Shown here piece by piece: positions 1 through 7,608 of a stretch of DNA of 14,566 nt (positions within the stretch are counted from its first letter, which is position 1; every line of letters starts with the position of its first letter). The position numbers were made by a program, and so were the translations under genes. The notes below the pieces were generated by a model. That model did not search any database and was not told the origin of the DNA. It saw nothing but the letters and a program-made list of their open reading frames with translations. The stretch covers positions 1-14,566 of the forward strand of contig CAYGWP010000506.1 of NCBI GenBank assembly GCA_964353455.1, read 5' to 3'. The stretch is from CAYGWP01 sp964353455 (lineage in GTDB: Bacteria > Planctomycetota > Phycisphaerae > FEN-1346).

Positions 1-46
1 GAACCACGTGCTGTCGGACCGGGACGTGCTGGAGTTGCACGTGTGA
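1..46 (+). CDS. C-terminal end of a probable TGS-domain GTPase (partial)
   Basis: Only the last 14 codons and a TGA stop (44-46) are inside the window, in the frame starting at base 2. The peptide NHVLSDRDVLELHV resembles the end of the TGS domain that closes DRG/Obg-type GTPases, where a segment of the form HVL-x-D-x-D-V-x-E-h-H is typical. The identification rests on this short similarity alone, so any other protein with an acidic, valine-rich tail is possible. It lies on the same strand as the filament operon but is separated from it by about 380 bases holding a repeat and a promoter candidate, so it is probably a separate unit. Confidence 0.45.
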   Translation, partial: NHVLSDRDVLELHV

Positions 47-57
47 TTTGGGGTAGT

Positions 58-167
58 GCGTCACTTACGGGGGTGGCATGGTCACCCGCTGCTGGGTGAC
101 CATGCTTCCGGCGGCAAACATGGTCACGCAAAAACGCGTGACCATGCCACCCCCCCATGACTGACGC
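58..167. repeat. Double-hairpin REP-like palindromic element (family A)
   Basis: Two hairpins stand side by side. The first pairs 76-87 with 94-105 (gcatggtcaccc / gggtgaccatgc, 6-base loop). The second pairs 119-129 with 136-146 (catggtcacgc / gcgtgaccatg). The outer halves also pair with each other, 69-85 with 138-154, 17 bp perfect, and gcgtca at 58-63 matches tgacgc at 162-167. The word catggtcac therefore occurs four times in alternating orientation and can fold as two small hairpins or one large cruciform. This is the organisation of REP/BIME-type elements. No transposase is visible here. Confidence 0.8.
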
Positions 168-192
168 CGTACGATTTGGGTGCGTTTGGCCC

Positions 193-222
193 TTGACCCA
201 TGGGGCCGGGACGGAGTAAACT
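193..222 (+). promoter_or_regulatory. Candidate sigma70-type promoter for the filament operon
   Basis: TTGACC at 193-198 and TAAACT at 217-222 are separated by 18 bases. This is the best -35/-10 pair ahead of the first ATPase gene, and it lies just downstream of the family A repeat. It would give a leader of roughly 195 bases. The call is by consensus only; there is no experimental or comparative support. Confidence 0.45.
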
Positions 223-423
223 GCGGCGCGGGCGGATTACGTATCCTGCGCGTGCATCTTTATTTGCGCCGATAGCGGGGCGACTATCGCTCCCGAGATG
301 AATATGACTGGTTCGGGTTCAAGGTTCTTTGGCCCGCCCCCTGGCACGGCAGGCGTGCCGTGGCCTGACGGCTGATGGACCGGCGGGGCAAGGGAGCCGT
401 TTTGTTTGAAGGGCAGGGTGATC
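223..423 (+). other. Gene-free 5' leader with small hairpins
   Basis: No convincing gene is seen in this stretch. A hairpin pairs cacggca (345-351) with tgccgtg (356-362) around ggcg, and the overlapping alternative ggcacg (343-348) / cgtgcc (354-359) is mutually exclusive with it. A weaker stem, gatag / ctatc, lies near 271-288. I looked for the conserved core of the GEMM c-di-GMP riboswitch, which would fit the c-di-GMP theme of the next gene, and did not find it. The leader may be structured, but I assign no function. Confidence 0.35.
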
Positions 424-2133
424 ATGGCGGGTCCGCGTAAACGTCTCGGCGCGATTCTGAGCGAGTGGGGCAAGGTCAACGAGAAACAACTTCGGGACGC
501 CCTGGAGCGGCAATCGCGCAGCGGGCGGCGCCTGGGCGAACTCCTCATCAACATGGGCGCCTGCACCGAAGAAGACATCATGAAGGCCCTCGCGCTCCAG
601 TTCGACATGGAGTACGTTGACCTGGACATCAGCAACGTCAACTCGCAGGCCATGGAGATGATGCCTGAGGCCATGATGCGCGAGCACCAGATCGTGCCGC
701 TGGAATATAAGGACGGCCGGCTGAAGGTCGCCATCACGGACCCGCTGGACCTGGAGTCTGTGGATGCGATCCGGTTCAGGCTGAACATGGATGTCGATTG
801 CGTTCTGGCCTCGCGGCAGAAGGTGGAGCAGATCATCAGCAGTTACACGGAGCAGACGGAGTCGGAATCCGTGGACTCGATGCTCCAGGAATTCACGGCG
901 ACGGACGTTGACTTTGTGGACCGCGGCGAGAGGGGGGCGGAGATGCACGCGGAGTCCGCCCCCGTCATCCGGCTGGTTCAACTCCTGATAACCGAGGCGG
1001 TGCGGATGCGGGCGAGCGATATCCACATCGAGCCGCTGGCCGCACGCCTCCGGATCAGGTACCGCATCGACGGCGTGTGCGTGGAGCGCGACGCCCCGCC
1101 GAAACGGCTCCAGGGGTCCATAACGACCCGCGTCAAACTGATGGCCGGGATGCAGATCGAGGAAAAGCGCATCCCGCAGGACGGCCGAATCCGCATGAAA
1201 CTGGACGGCGAGGACCTCGACTTCCGCGTTTCGACGCTGCCGGCCTACCACGGAGAGAGCATCGTGCTGCGTATCCTGCGGCGGGAATCCATCAAGATCG
1301 GCCTCGACGGCCTCGGATTCCTGGCCGACGACTTCGAGTTGTTCGAGAAACTCATCCAGCGGCCCAACGGCATCTTCCTGGTGACCGGACCCACAGGGTC
1401 CGGCAAGACGACCACCCTGTATGCGGCCCTGAACAAGTTGAACACCCCGGACCGCAAGATCATCACGGCGGAGGACCCGGTGGAGTACCACGTCTCGGGC
1501 ATCAACCAGTGCCAGGTGAACGAGCAGATCAACCTGACGTTCCAGCGGATACTGAGGGCGATGTTGCGTCAGGCCCCCAACATCATCCTGGTGGGCGAAA
1601 TCCGCGACCTGGAGACGGCGGAGATGGCCGTTCAGGCCGCGCTCACCGGACACCTGGTATTTAGTACACTTCATACCAACGATTCTCCCAGCGCGATCAC
1701 CCGCCTGATTGATATGGGCGTCAAGCCGTTCCTCGTGGCCAGTTCCGTTCAGGCCGTCATGGCCCAGCGGCTCGTGAGGGTCCTATGCCCCGAGTGCAAG
1801 CAACCCGAAGAGAACGTGGAACTGGCGCTCCTCAGGACCCTCGGCGTGGCCGAGGATCAGTTGAGCAAGGCCACGTTCTTCCGCCCGGTGGGCTGCGCGA
1901 AGTGCCACAACATGGGCTACAAGGGCCGCCTGGGCATCTTTGAGGTCATGGTGATGAACACGGAGTTGAGGGAAATGGCCTTCAAGCACCGGCCGCTGAA
2001 CGAAATCCGCCAGTCGGCCCGCCTCCTGGGCATGCGTACCCTTATGGAAGACGGCTTCATCAAGTGCATGCAGGGCATCACGACACTGGACGAGGTCCTG
2101 GCGCGGGCCCAGCGGGAGGGCACGGCCCTGTAG
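424..2133 (+). CDS. GspE/PilB-type filament assembly ATPase with intact MshEN c-di-GMP motif
   Basis: Cytoplasmic hexameric ATPase that powers pseudopilin or pilin polymerisation. The N-terminal MshEN/GSPII_E_N domain carries two 24-residue motifs, at residues 7-30 (RLG...G...Q) and 36-59 (RLG...G...Q), separated by 5 residues. This is the published c-di-GMP-binding arrangement of MshE. The C-terminal motor has Walker A GPTGSGKT (K328), Walker B ILVGEIRD (E392), the His box GHLVFSTLHTND, and a zinc tetracysteine (C455/C458, C491/C494). The length, 569 aa, is normal for the family. I chose ATG 424 because the protein then begins MAGPRKRLG like its relatives; an in-frame TTG at 406 would add six residues, and the SD-like aagggcagg lies between the two. 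It is first in the operon. The family is certain; whether it is PilB or GspE is not resolved, because the rest of the operon is mixed. Confidence 0.93.
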   Translation: MAGPRKRLGAILSEWGKVNEKQLRDALERQSRSGRRLGELLINMGACTEEDIMKALALQFDMEYVDLDISNVNSQAMEMMPEAMMREHQIVPLEYKDGRLKVAITDPLDLESVDAIRFRLNMDVDCVLASRQKVEQIISSYTEQTESESVDSMLQEFTATDVDFVDRGERGAEMHAESAPVIRLVQLLITEAVRMRASDIHIEPLAARLRIRYRIDGVCVERDAPPKRLQGSITTRVKLMAGMQIEEKRIPQDGRIRMKLDGEDLDFRVSTLPAYHGESIVLRILRRESIKIGLDGLGFLADDFELFEKLIQRPNGIFLVTGPTGSGKTTTLYAALNKLNTPDRKIITAEDPVEYHVSGINQCQVNEQINLTFQRILRAMLRQAPNIILVGEIRDLETAEMAVQAALTGHLVFSTLHTNDSPSAITRLIDMGVKPFLVASSVQAVMAQRLVRVLCPECKQPEENVELALLRTLGVAEDQLSKATFFRPVGCAKCHNMGYKGRLGIFEVMVMNTELREMAFKHRPLNEIRQSARLLGMRTLMEDGFIKCMQGITTLDEVLARAQREGTAL

Positions 2134-2152
2134 GGGGCCTCCGGGAATAGTC

Positions 2153-2211
2153 TGTCATAATGACAAGATTGGCGGCAGCCGTTGCCGCGGTCGGGTGGCG
2201 GCATCTACAAT
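2153..2211 (+). promoter_or_regulatory. Possible internal promoter and operator-like dyad before pilT
   Basis: The 114-base gap before pilT contains a 13-base dyad, tgtcat-a-atgaca (2153-2165), which is the size of a small repressor site. It is followed by TTGCCG (2182-2187), 18 bases, and TACAAT (2206-2211). Together they suggest that pilT may be transcribed or controlled separately from the upstream ATPase. This is consensus matching only. Confidence 0.3.
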
Positions 2212-2247
2212 GACGTTGGTGCGGCGGGTTCTTTCCAGGGCGGGGCG

Positions 2248-3393
2248 ATGATCCAGATCGACAAACTGCTTCAGTTCGTCGTCTCGAAGAACGGGTCGGA
2301 CCTGCATCTGCACGTGGGCCGCCCCCCTGTGGTCCGTCTTCACGGCCGCCTGAGGCCGCTGGAGACCGAGACCCTGACCCCCGAAGACACCGTCGCCCTG
2401 ATGCGCAGCATCACTCCCGACAAGCAGCAGCAGGAGGTTGAGGAAAGCGGCTCGGCCGACTTCGGCTTCGGCTACCAGGACAAGGCGAGGTTCCGCGTGG
2501 CGGTCTTCAAGCAGCGGGGCAACATCAGCATGGTGCTCAGGCTGATCCCGTCGCGGCTGATGAGCCTGTCGGACATCGGCCTTCCTGACATCGTCCAGAG
2601 CATGCTGAGCCGCACCCGGGGGCTTTTCCTGGTGACCGGGCCGACCGGGTCGGGCAAGACGACCACGCTTGCGGCCATGATCAACTACATAAACGAGACT
2701 TTCGACCGGCACATCATCACGGTCGAGGAGCCGATCGAATACTACCATTCCCACAAGATGTCGATGATCAACCAGCGGGAACTGGGGACCGACGTGCCGA
2801 GTTTCGGGGAGGCCGTGCGGCGGGCGCTGCGGGCCGACCCGGACGTCATCCTGGTGGGCGAGATGCGGGACCTGGAGACGATGGAGGCGGCCATCCGGGC
2901 GGCCGAGACGGGGCACCTCGTGTTCTCAACGCTGCACACCACGGGCGCTGCGGGCACCGTGAACCGCATCGTCGATGCGTTTCCGGTGGACCAGAAGGAG
3001 ATGGTGCGTATCCAGTTGGCGAGTTCGCTGATAGCGGTGATCTCGCAGACCCTGGTGCCGCGGATCGACATGCCGGGCCGCATCGCCGCCTACGAGTTCA
3101 TGATGATCACGCCCGCGGCCCAGAACCTCATACGCAAGAACGAGCCGTACCGCCTGGAATCGTACATCCAGACCGGGCGCAAGTGGGGGATGCAATTGCT
3201 GGACGATTCGCTTTGGGACCTCTACTCCCGCGGGATCATCTCGGCCGAGGAGACGCTGGAGCGGTCGCAGCGGCGCGAGGAACTGGAGCAGAAACTCTCG
3301 ATGTCGGCCGAGGGTCGCGAGGCCCTCAAACGCATCGGCGGCCCGATCGACGAGAGCGACTTGAAGGCGTTCCAGAAGACCGCCACGCGATAG
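2248..3393 (+). CDS. pilT: PilT-type retraction ATPase
   Basis: Twitching-motility type ATPase, which in type IV pili drives filament disassembly at the inner membrane. It has a short N-terminal PAS-like region with SDLHLHVGRPP, Walker A GPTGSGKTTT (residues 131-140, K137), the acidic box VEEPIEY, Walker B VILVGEMRD (E205), and GHLVFSTLHTTG. It lacks the zinc tetracysteine of PilB/GspE, as expected for PilT. The C-terminal AAQNLIRK (290-297) followed by the IQTG...GMQLLD block matches the PilT signature. ATG 2248 gives MIQIDKLLQ, the usual PilT beginning, and 381 aa; an upstream TTG at 2182 is open but would add 22 residues with no family counterpart. The Shine-Dalgarno is weak (a G-rich run). 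Its presence argues for a retractable pilus or pseudopilus. Confidence 0.93.
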   Translation: MIQIDKLLQFVVSKNGSDLHLHVGRPPVVRLHGRLRPLETETLTPEDTVALMRSITPDKQQQEVEESGSADFGFGYQDKARFRVAVFKQRGNISMVLRLIPSRLMSLSDIGLPDIVQSMLSRTRGLFLVTGPTGSGKTTTLAAMINYINETFDRHIITVEEPIEYYHSHKMSMINQRELGTDVPSFGEAVRRALRADPDVILVGEMRDLETMEAAIRAAETGHLVFSTLHTTGAAGTVNRIVDAFPVDQKEMVRIQLASSLIAVISQTLVPRIDMPGRIAAYEFMMITPAAQNLIRKNEPYRLESYIQTGRKWGMQLLDDSLWDLYSRGIISAEETLERSQRREELEQKLSMSAEGREALKRIGGPIDESDLKAFQKTATR

Positions 3394-3430
3394 AGCACGG
3401 AAACACGGGCGTTCATGGGAGACGATAAGC

Positions 3431-5299
3431 GTGAGCCCCATACCCAACAGTGACAGCCCGAAGCCCCGGCCGGCCCCCGGCCCGGCCCGTACGCCGCCGG
3501 CCAAACCCGCCGCGCCCAGGCCGGCCGCGCCCAGGCCGGCCGCGGCCAAGCCTGCCGCGCCGGTCAGGCCTGCCCCCAGGGAAGGCCGCGGCATCAAGGT
3601 CCCGACGCAGAAACTCATCGGCCAGATACTGATCGAACTGGGCAAGGCGAGCGCCAAGCAACTCGACGAGGCGCTGGCCATCAAGAAGGAGCGCGGCGGC
3701 GCCATCGGGGCCGTCCTCGTTGACCTGGGCTACTGCGAGCATGCCGACATCTCCATGGCGCTGGCGGTCCAGGCGGGAATGCGCCGCGTGGACCTCGACG
3801 AACTGGAGGTCCCGCCGGAAGTCATTGAGAAAATCGATGCGATGACCGCCCGCAGTTACAGCGTCATCCCGATTGAGTTCGACCTCGGGCGGCTGACGGT
3901 CGCCCTTGCCGACCCGAACAACTTCCGCGCCATCGACGAACTCCACACGCTCCTGGGGTACGAGATCACGGCCGCCGTGGCGGACCCTGCGGCGGTCGGG
4001 CGGGCGCTCGACAAGTATTACGCCCAGGCCGAGAGCGTCGAAGAGGTCATCAGCGAACTCGGTTCCACCGCCGAGTGGATAGCCGAGCACGAGGATAGCA
4101 TCGACCTGGACGACATCCGCACGATGTCCGAGAGCCAGCCGGTCAAGAAACTGCTGAACCTGGTGCTCCTCCAGGCCATCCGCGACAAGGCCTCCGACAT
4201 CCACTTCGAGCCGTTCGAGGACGAGTTCAAGATGCGGTACCGCATCGACGGCGTGCTCTACGAAATGGTGCCCCCGCCCAGGCACATCGCGCTCGCCGTC
4301 GCGAGCCGCATCAAGGTCATGGCGAACCTCGACATCGCGGAGCGCCGCATGCCGCAGGACGGCCGTATCGAACTGACCGTGGGCGGCAAGCCAGTGGACC
4401 TGCGCATCTCGGTCCTGCCCACCATGTTCGGCGAGAGCGTCGTCATGCGCGTCCTGGACCGCACCCAGGTCGAACTCGACATCACCAAACTCGGACTCCG
4501 TGAGGACGAGCAGAAGGTCATCGGCGACCTCATCCACCTCGCCAACGGCATCGTCGTCGTCACCGGGCCCACGGGGTCCGGCAAGACGACGACCCTTTAC
4601 TCGGCCCTCTCGGCCATCAATGACGTCGAGACCAAGATCATCACGACCGAGGACCCGGTCGAGTACGACATCGAGGGATTGATCCAGGTCCAGATCAACC
4701 CGGACATCGGGTTGACGTTCGCGCGATGCCTGCGGCACATTTTGCGGCAGGACCCGGACGTGATCCTCGTGGGCGAGATCCGCGACATCGAGACCGCCCA
4801 GATCGCCATCCATTCGTCCTTGACGGGGCACCTGGTGTTCTCGACACTTCATACGAATGATGCGCCGACGGCCATCACGCGCCTGCTGGACCTGGGGCTG
4901 GAGCCGTACCTGCTGACGGCCACGCTCGAGGCGGTCGTGGCCCAGCGGCTGGTCCGCAAAATCTGCACCAGATGCCGGGCCGAGTTCGAGCCGACCGAGG
5001 ACATGCTCTGGGAACTGGACCTGACGCCCGAAGAGGTCCGCGGACGCACCTTCTACTTCGGCAAGGGCTGCGACTTCTGCAACAACACCGGCTACCGCGG
5101 CCGCACGGGCATCTACGAAATCATGCACCTGGAGGACATGCTCCGGGACCTCATCCTGCACGAGGCATCCACGAACGTCATCCGGGATGAAGCGAAGAAG
5201 CGCGGCATGAGGTCGCTGCGCGACGCCGGCCTCATGGCCATCTACGACGGCGTCACCACGATCGAGGAAGTCGTCCGGGCAACGGTCACCGAGCAATAA
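3431..5299 (+). CDS. Second GspE/PilB-type ATPase with Pro/Ala-rich N-terminus and degenerate MshEN motif
   Basis: Paralogue of the first ATPase, 622 aa. Residues 10-50 form a Pro/Ala-rich, basic, presumably disordered tail that contains two exact 15-bp DNA repeats (3507-3536, peptide AAPRP twice). The MshEN domain follows at about 60-115, but both RLG signatures are altered: the first is LIG with Lys where the motif-ending Gln should be (62-85), and the second is AIG but keeps its Gln (91-114). The motor is complete: Walker A at 379-386 (K385), Walker B VILVGEIRD (E449), GHLVFSTLHTND, and zinc cysteines 512/515 and 547/550. The GTG start follows gggag at 3417-3421 with 9 bases between. It starts 37 bases after pilT and is in the same operon. 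Two extension-type ATPases beside one PilT suggest two filament modes or substrates; that is inference. Confidence 0.92.
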   Translation: MSPIPNSDSPKPRPAPGPARTPPAKPAAPRPAAPRPAAAKPAAPVRPAPREGRGIKVPTQKLIGQILIELGKASAKQLDEALAIKKERGGAIGAVLVDLGYCEHADISMALAVQAGMRRVDLDELEVPPEVIEKIDAMTARSYSVIPIEFDLGRLTVALADPNNFRAIDELHTLLGYEITAAVADPAAVGRALDKYYAQAESVEEVISELGSTAEWIAEHEDSIDLDDIRTMSESQPVKKLLNLVLLQAIRDKASDIHFEPFEDEFKMRYRIDGVLYEMVPPPRHIALAVASRIKVMANLDIAERRMPQDGRIELTVGGKPVDLRISVLPTMFGESVVMRVLDRTQVELDITKLGLREDEQKVIGDLIHLANGIVVVTGPTGSGKTTTLYSALSAINDVETKIITTEDPVEYDIEGLIQVQINPDIGLTFARCLRHILRQDPDVILVGEIRDIETAQIAIHSSLTGHLVFSTLHTNDAPTAITRLLDLGLEPYLLTATLEAVVAQRLVRKICTRCRAEFEPTEDMLWELDLTPEEVRGRTFYFGKGCDFCNNTGYRGRTGIYEIMHLEDMLRDLILHEASTNVIRDEAKKRGMRSLRDAGLMAIYDGVTTIEEVVRATVTEQ

Positions 5300-5352
5300 C
5301 GGCGCGGCGCCGCTCCGGCCGCGCGAGGGGCGAAGAAGGAAGGAGACATCTC

Positions 5353-6603
5353 ATGGCAGTCTTCCAGTACGAAGCGATGGATGCGCGGGGCCAGGAGGTC
5401 CGGGCCGAGGTCGAGGCCACTAATCAGGAAGAGGCCGTCACGAAAATCCGGGCGCTCGGTCACTTCCCGACCCAGGTGCGACCGAAGGCCAAGAAGGCCG
5501 CGGCGCCCTCCGCCGAGCCGAAGAAGAAGGGCAAGACCTTCGCCATAGGCCGCGTCGGCGCAAAGCAACTCACGCAGTTCACCCGCCAGATGTCCACCCT
5601 TCAGGACGCCGGCCTCCCGATCCTCAGGAGCCTGCGGATCCTCGAAGGCCAGACCAAGCCGGGCGTCCTCAAGAACGCCCTCCAGGATATCATCGAGGAC
5701 GTCGAGGCCGGCTCCACCCTCTCGGAGGCCATGGAAAAGCACCCGAAGGCCTTCGACCGCCTCTACGTCCACACCGTGCGGGCGGGCGAGGCCGGCGGCG
5801 TGCTGGACCAGATTCTGCGGAAACTCGCCGAGTTCATGGAAAAGGCCATGGCCCTGAAGCGCAGGGTCGTCGGCGCGATGGTGTACCCTATCATGGTCAT
5901 CGGCGTGGCCTGCGCCATCCTGGCCGTCATCATGAAGTACATCGTGCCGAAGTTCGAGGAGATCTTCATCAAGTTCGACATCAAGGGCGGCCTGCCGCTG
6001 CCCACGCAGGTGCTGATCACGGTATCGCATTTCGTCCGCGACCGCTGGTACGTCATGCTGGCGATCCCGGTGGGCATCTGGTTCGGATTCAGGTTCGTGA
6101 AGGCCTCCAAGAGCGGCCGCTTTGCCATCGACTGGGTGAAAATGAAAATCCCGATCGTCGGGAGCATCGTGAACCGCCAGGCCATCGCAAGGTTCGCACG
6201 GACCCTGGGCACGCTCATCGCATCGGGCGTCCCGATCCTGGAGGCCCTCAACATCACCCGCGAGACGGTCGGCAACGAGGTCATCTCGCGTGCGCTCCAG
6301 GAGGTCCACGACTCCATCCGCGAAGGCGAGAGCATCGCTGGCCCCCTGCGCCAGAGCGGCGTAGTTGACCCGATCGTCGTCAACATGGTGGATGTGGGCG
6401 AGGAAACCGGCGAACTCGACAAGATGCTCGTCAAGGTCGCCGACACCTACGATGAGGAAGTGGACCACCTCGTCCACAGCCTCATGAACGCCATGGAGCC
6501 GATCATGATCATATTCCTTGGCGGCACGATCGGCTTCATCGTCGTCGCCCTGTTCCTGCCGCTGGTGACGTTGATTCAGAACGTCGGCGCAGGCAAACGA
6601 TAA
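5353..6603 (+). CDS. GspF/PilC inner-membrane platform protein
   Basis: Polytopic core protein that couples the cytoplasmic ATPase to the growing filament. The N-terminal region (1-45) has the usual FQYEAMDARGQEV / EAVTKIRALGHFP pattern, followed by a Lys/Ala-rich linker (49-62). Two homologous T2SSF domains follow, one about 70-195 and one about 270-395. The GEAGG motif of the first is mirrored by GEETGELD in the second. Three hydrophobic segments are visible at about 177-195, 232-250 and 381-408. The length of 416 aa is standard. ATG 5353 has a strong aggag at 5341-5345, spaced 7 bases. It lies 53 bases after the second ATPase and is plainly part of the operon. Confidence 0.94.
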   Translation: MAVFQYEAMDARGQEVRAEVEATNQEEAVTKIRALGHFPTQVRPKAKKAAAPSAEPKKKGKTFAIGRVGAKQLTQFTRQMSTLQDAGLPILRSLRILEGQTKPGVLKNALQDIIEDVEAGSTLSEAMEKHPKAFDRLYVHTVRAGEAGGVLDQILRKLAEFMEKAMALKRRVVGAMVYPIMVIGVACAILAVIMKYIVPKFEEIFIKFDIKGGLPLPTQVLITVSHFVRDRWYVMLAIPVGIWFGFRFVKASKSGRFAIDWVKMKIPIVGSIVNRQAIARFARTLGTLIASGVPILEALNITRETVGNEVISRALQEVHDSIREGESIAGPLRQSGVVDPIVVNMVDVGEETGELDKMLVKVADTYDEEVDHLVHSLMNAMEPIMIIFLGGTIGFIVVALFLPLVTLIQNVGAGKR

Positions 6604-6611
6604 AGGCAACA

Positions 6612-6639
6612 TTTAGCCGCCCGCCTTGGCGGGCGCGTG
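6612..6639 (+). repeat. Stem-loop element B, copy 1 (TTTAGCC + CTTG hairpin)
   Basis: TTTAGCC (6612-6618) is followed by stem gcccgc (6619-6624), loop CTTG (6625-6628), gcgggc (6629-6634) and GCGTG. The loop C and G can also pair, giving the CUUG tetraloop geometry. It sits between the GspF stop and the Shine-Dalgarno (ggagg, 6653-6657) of the first pseudopilin. It shares the upstream gcaaca with copy 4. Confidence 0.8.
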
Positions 6640-6663
6640 TTGGGCAGGTTGCGGAGGCATTCG

Positions 6664-7545
6664 ATGGCATCGCGAAGGGCGAAACCCGCTTTCACGCTGG
6701 TCGAACTCCTCGTCGTCATCGGCATCATCGCCTTGCTGGTGACGATCCTGGTGCCGACGATCCAGAAGTCCCTGGAGACGGTCCAGAGCGCCAGGACGCG
6801 CGGCATCATCAAGAACCTCGGTTTCGCACTCGAAAACTTCAAGAACGATTTCGGCTTCTATCCACCCAGCAGGCCGGGAAGCGGCACGTACACAAACGCC
6901 TGGGACCCCGTCAACGTCGGATGGGCGCCCACCGGGGCGCTGAACCTTTTCTACTACCTCGACGGCCCCGGCCGAAGCGGCTGGGGCGTCGGCGGCGGCG
7001 GACGCATGCCCTACGAATCCCAGAAAGACCCCCCCACCGGCGCCAGGCCCACCAAGACCTACGGCCCCTACTACGAGGTGACCGAGGAACAGATCAAGTA
7101 CGACATCGACTCCAAGACCAGCACGCTCACGCTCGGCGGATTCAAAGACGCTTTCAAGCCCGGCGGCAAGATCCTCTACTGGCGGTTTGACCCCAACCCG
7201 GTTGCCACGAACCGCAATTACGACGTGGGCCACAACTACGCGCCGGGCACGCCCCCGGTGTGGCAACCGGCTAGCGGCGACCTGACGGGCGTCATGGACT
7301 ACGGCAGCCAGGTGATGTTCGAGAACGTCGTCGGGGTCTATTCTTCCGGGACCGTGCCGACCCTTGTGCGATGGAAGCGGTCGGACTACCTGCTGGTTTC
7401 ACCCGGCGTGGACGGCCGGTACGGATGGACTAAACAGAAAAAGGCAGACCCGGACGCCGGGACGTACGTGGCGGCGTCGAAGGACGATAAGGCCGACGCG
7501 AATTACAACGCCCCGGTGTCGCCCGACGACATTACGAACTGGTGA
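6664..7545 (+). CDS. GspG-like pseudopilin 1 (large, with C-terminal Ca-loop pattern)
   Basis: Class III prepilin-type leader MASRRAKPA, predicted to be cut before F10. The conserved Glu+5 (E14) is present and a hydrophobic helix (about 10-33) continues as an amphipathic stalk. The -1 residue is Ala instead of the usual Gly. The C-terminus has DYLLVSPGVDGRYGW and ends in DDITNW, which matches the GspG pattern of a Ser-x-Gly-x-Asp-Gly loop and terminal Asp-Asp that hold calcium in type II secretion major pseudopilins. At 293 aa it is about twice a classical GspG, with a long Gly/Tyr-rich insertion between stalk and Ca loop. The start was chosen at ATG 6664 because ggagg lies 6 bases upstream; GTG 6637 would run through stem-loop B. 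It is close kin of the next gene. Confidence 0.88.
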   Translation: MASRRAKPAFTLVELLVVIGIIALLVTILVPTIQKSLETVQSARTRGIIKNLGFALENFKNDFGFYPPSRPGSGTYTNAWDPVNVGWAPTGALNLFYYLDGPGRSGWGVGGGGRMPYESQKDPPTGARPTKTYGPYYEVTEEQIKYDIDSKTSTLTLGGFKDAFKPGGKILYWRFDPNPVATNRNYDVGHNYAPGTPPVWQPASGDLTGVMDYGSQVMFENVVGVYSSGTVPTLVRWKRSDYLLVSPGVDGRYGWTKQKKADPDAGTYVAASKDDKADANYNAPVSPDDITNW

Positions 7546-7562
7546 TGCCGTGCTCATCTGCA

Positions 7563-7590
7563 TTTAGCCGCCCATCTTGATGGGCGCGTT
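7563..7590 (+). repeat. Stem-loop element B, copy 2
   Basis: TTTAGCC (7563-7569), stem gcccat (7570-7575), CTTG (7576-7579), atgggc (7580-7585), GCGTT. Compared with copy 1 the inner stem pairs change from G-C and C-G to A-T and T-A on both sides at once, so pairing is kept. It lies directly ahead of the ggagg (7594-7598) that serves pseudopilin 2. Confidence 0.8.
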
Positions 7591-7608
7591 CTTGGAGGTT
7601 CGATTACG

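Noticed and set aside
223..423. c-di-GMP riboswitch in the leader of the first ATPase gene
   Set aside because: The conserved GEMM-I core sequences are not present; only simple hairpins are visible.
319..1674. 451-codon minus-strand frame over the leader and first ATPase
   Set aside because: Shadow of the ATPase; no ribosome-binding site and no recognisable family.
3413..5296. Very long minus-strand open frame (627 codons) opposite the second ATPase
   Set aside because: It is a frame-shadow of a high-GC gene: the plus strand encodes an unmistakable GspE/PilB protein, and the minus translation is rich in D, V, R, G and H with no domain.
5242..6612. 456-codon minus-strand open frame opposite the GspF gene
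   Set aside because: Low-complexity shadow translation; the plus strand carries GspF/PilC with a good Shine-Dalgarno.
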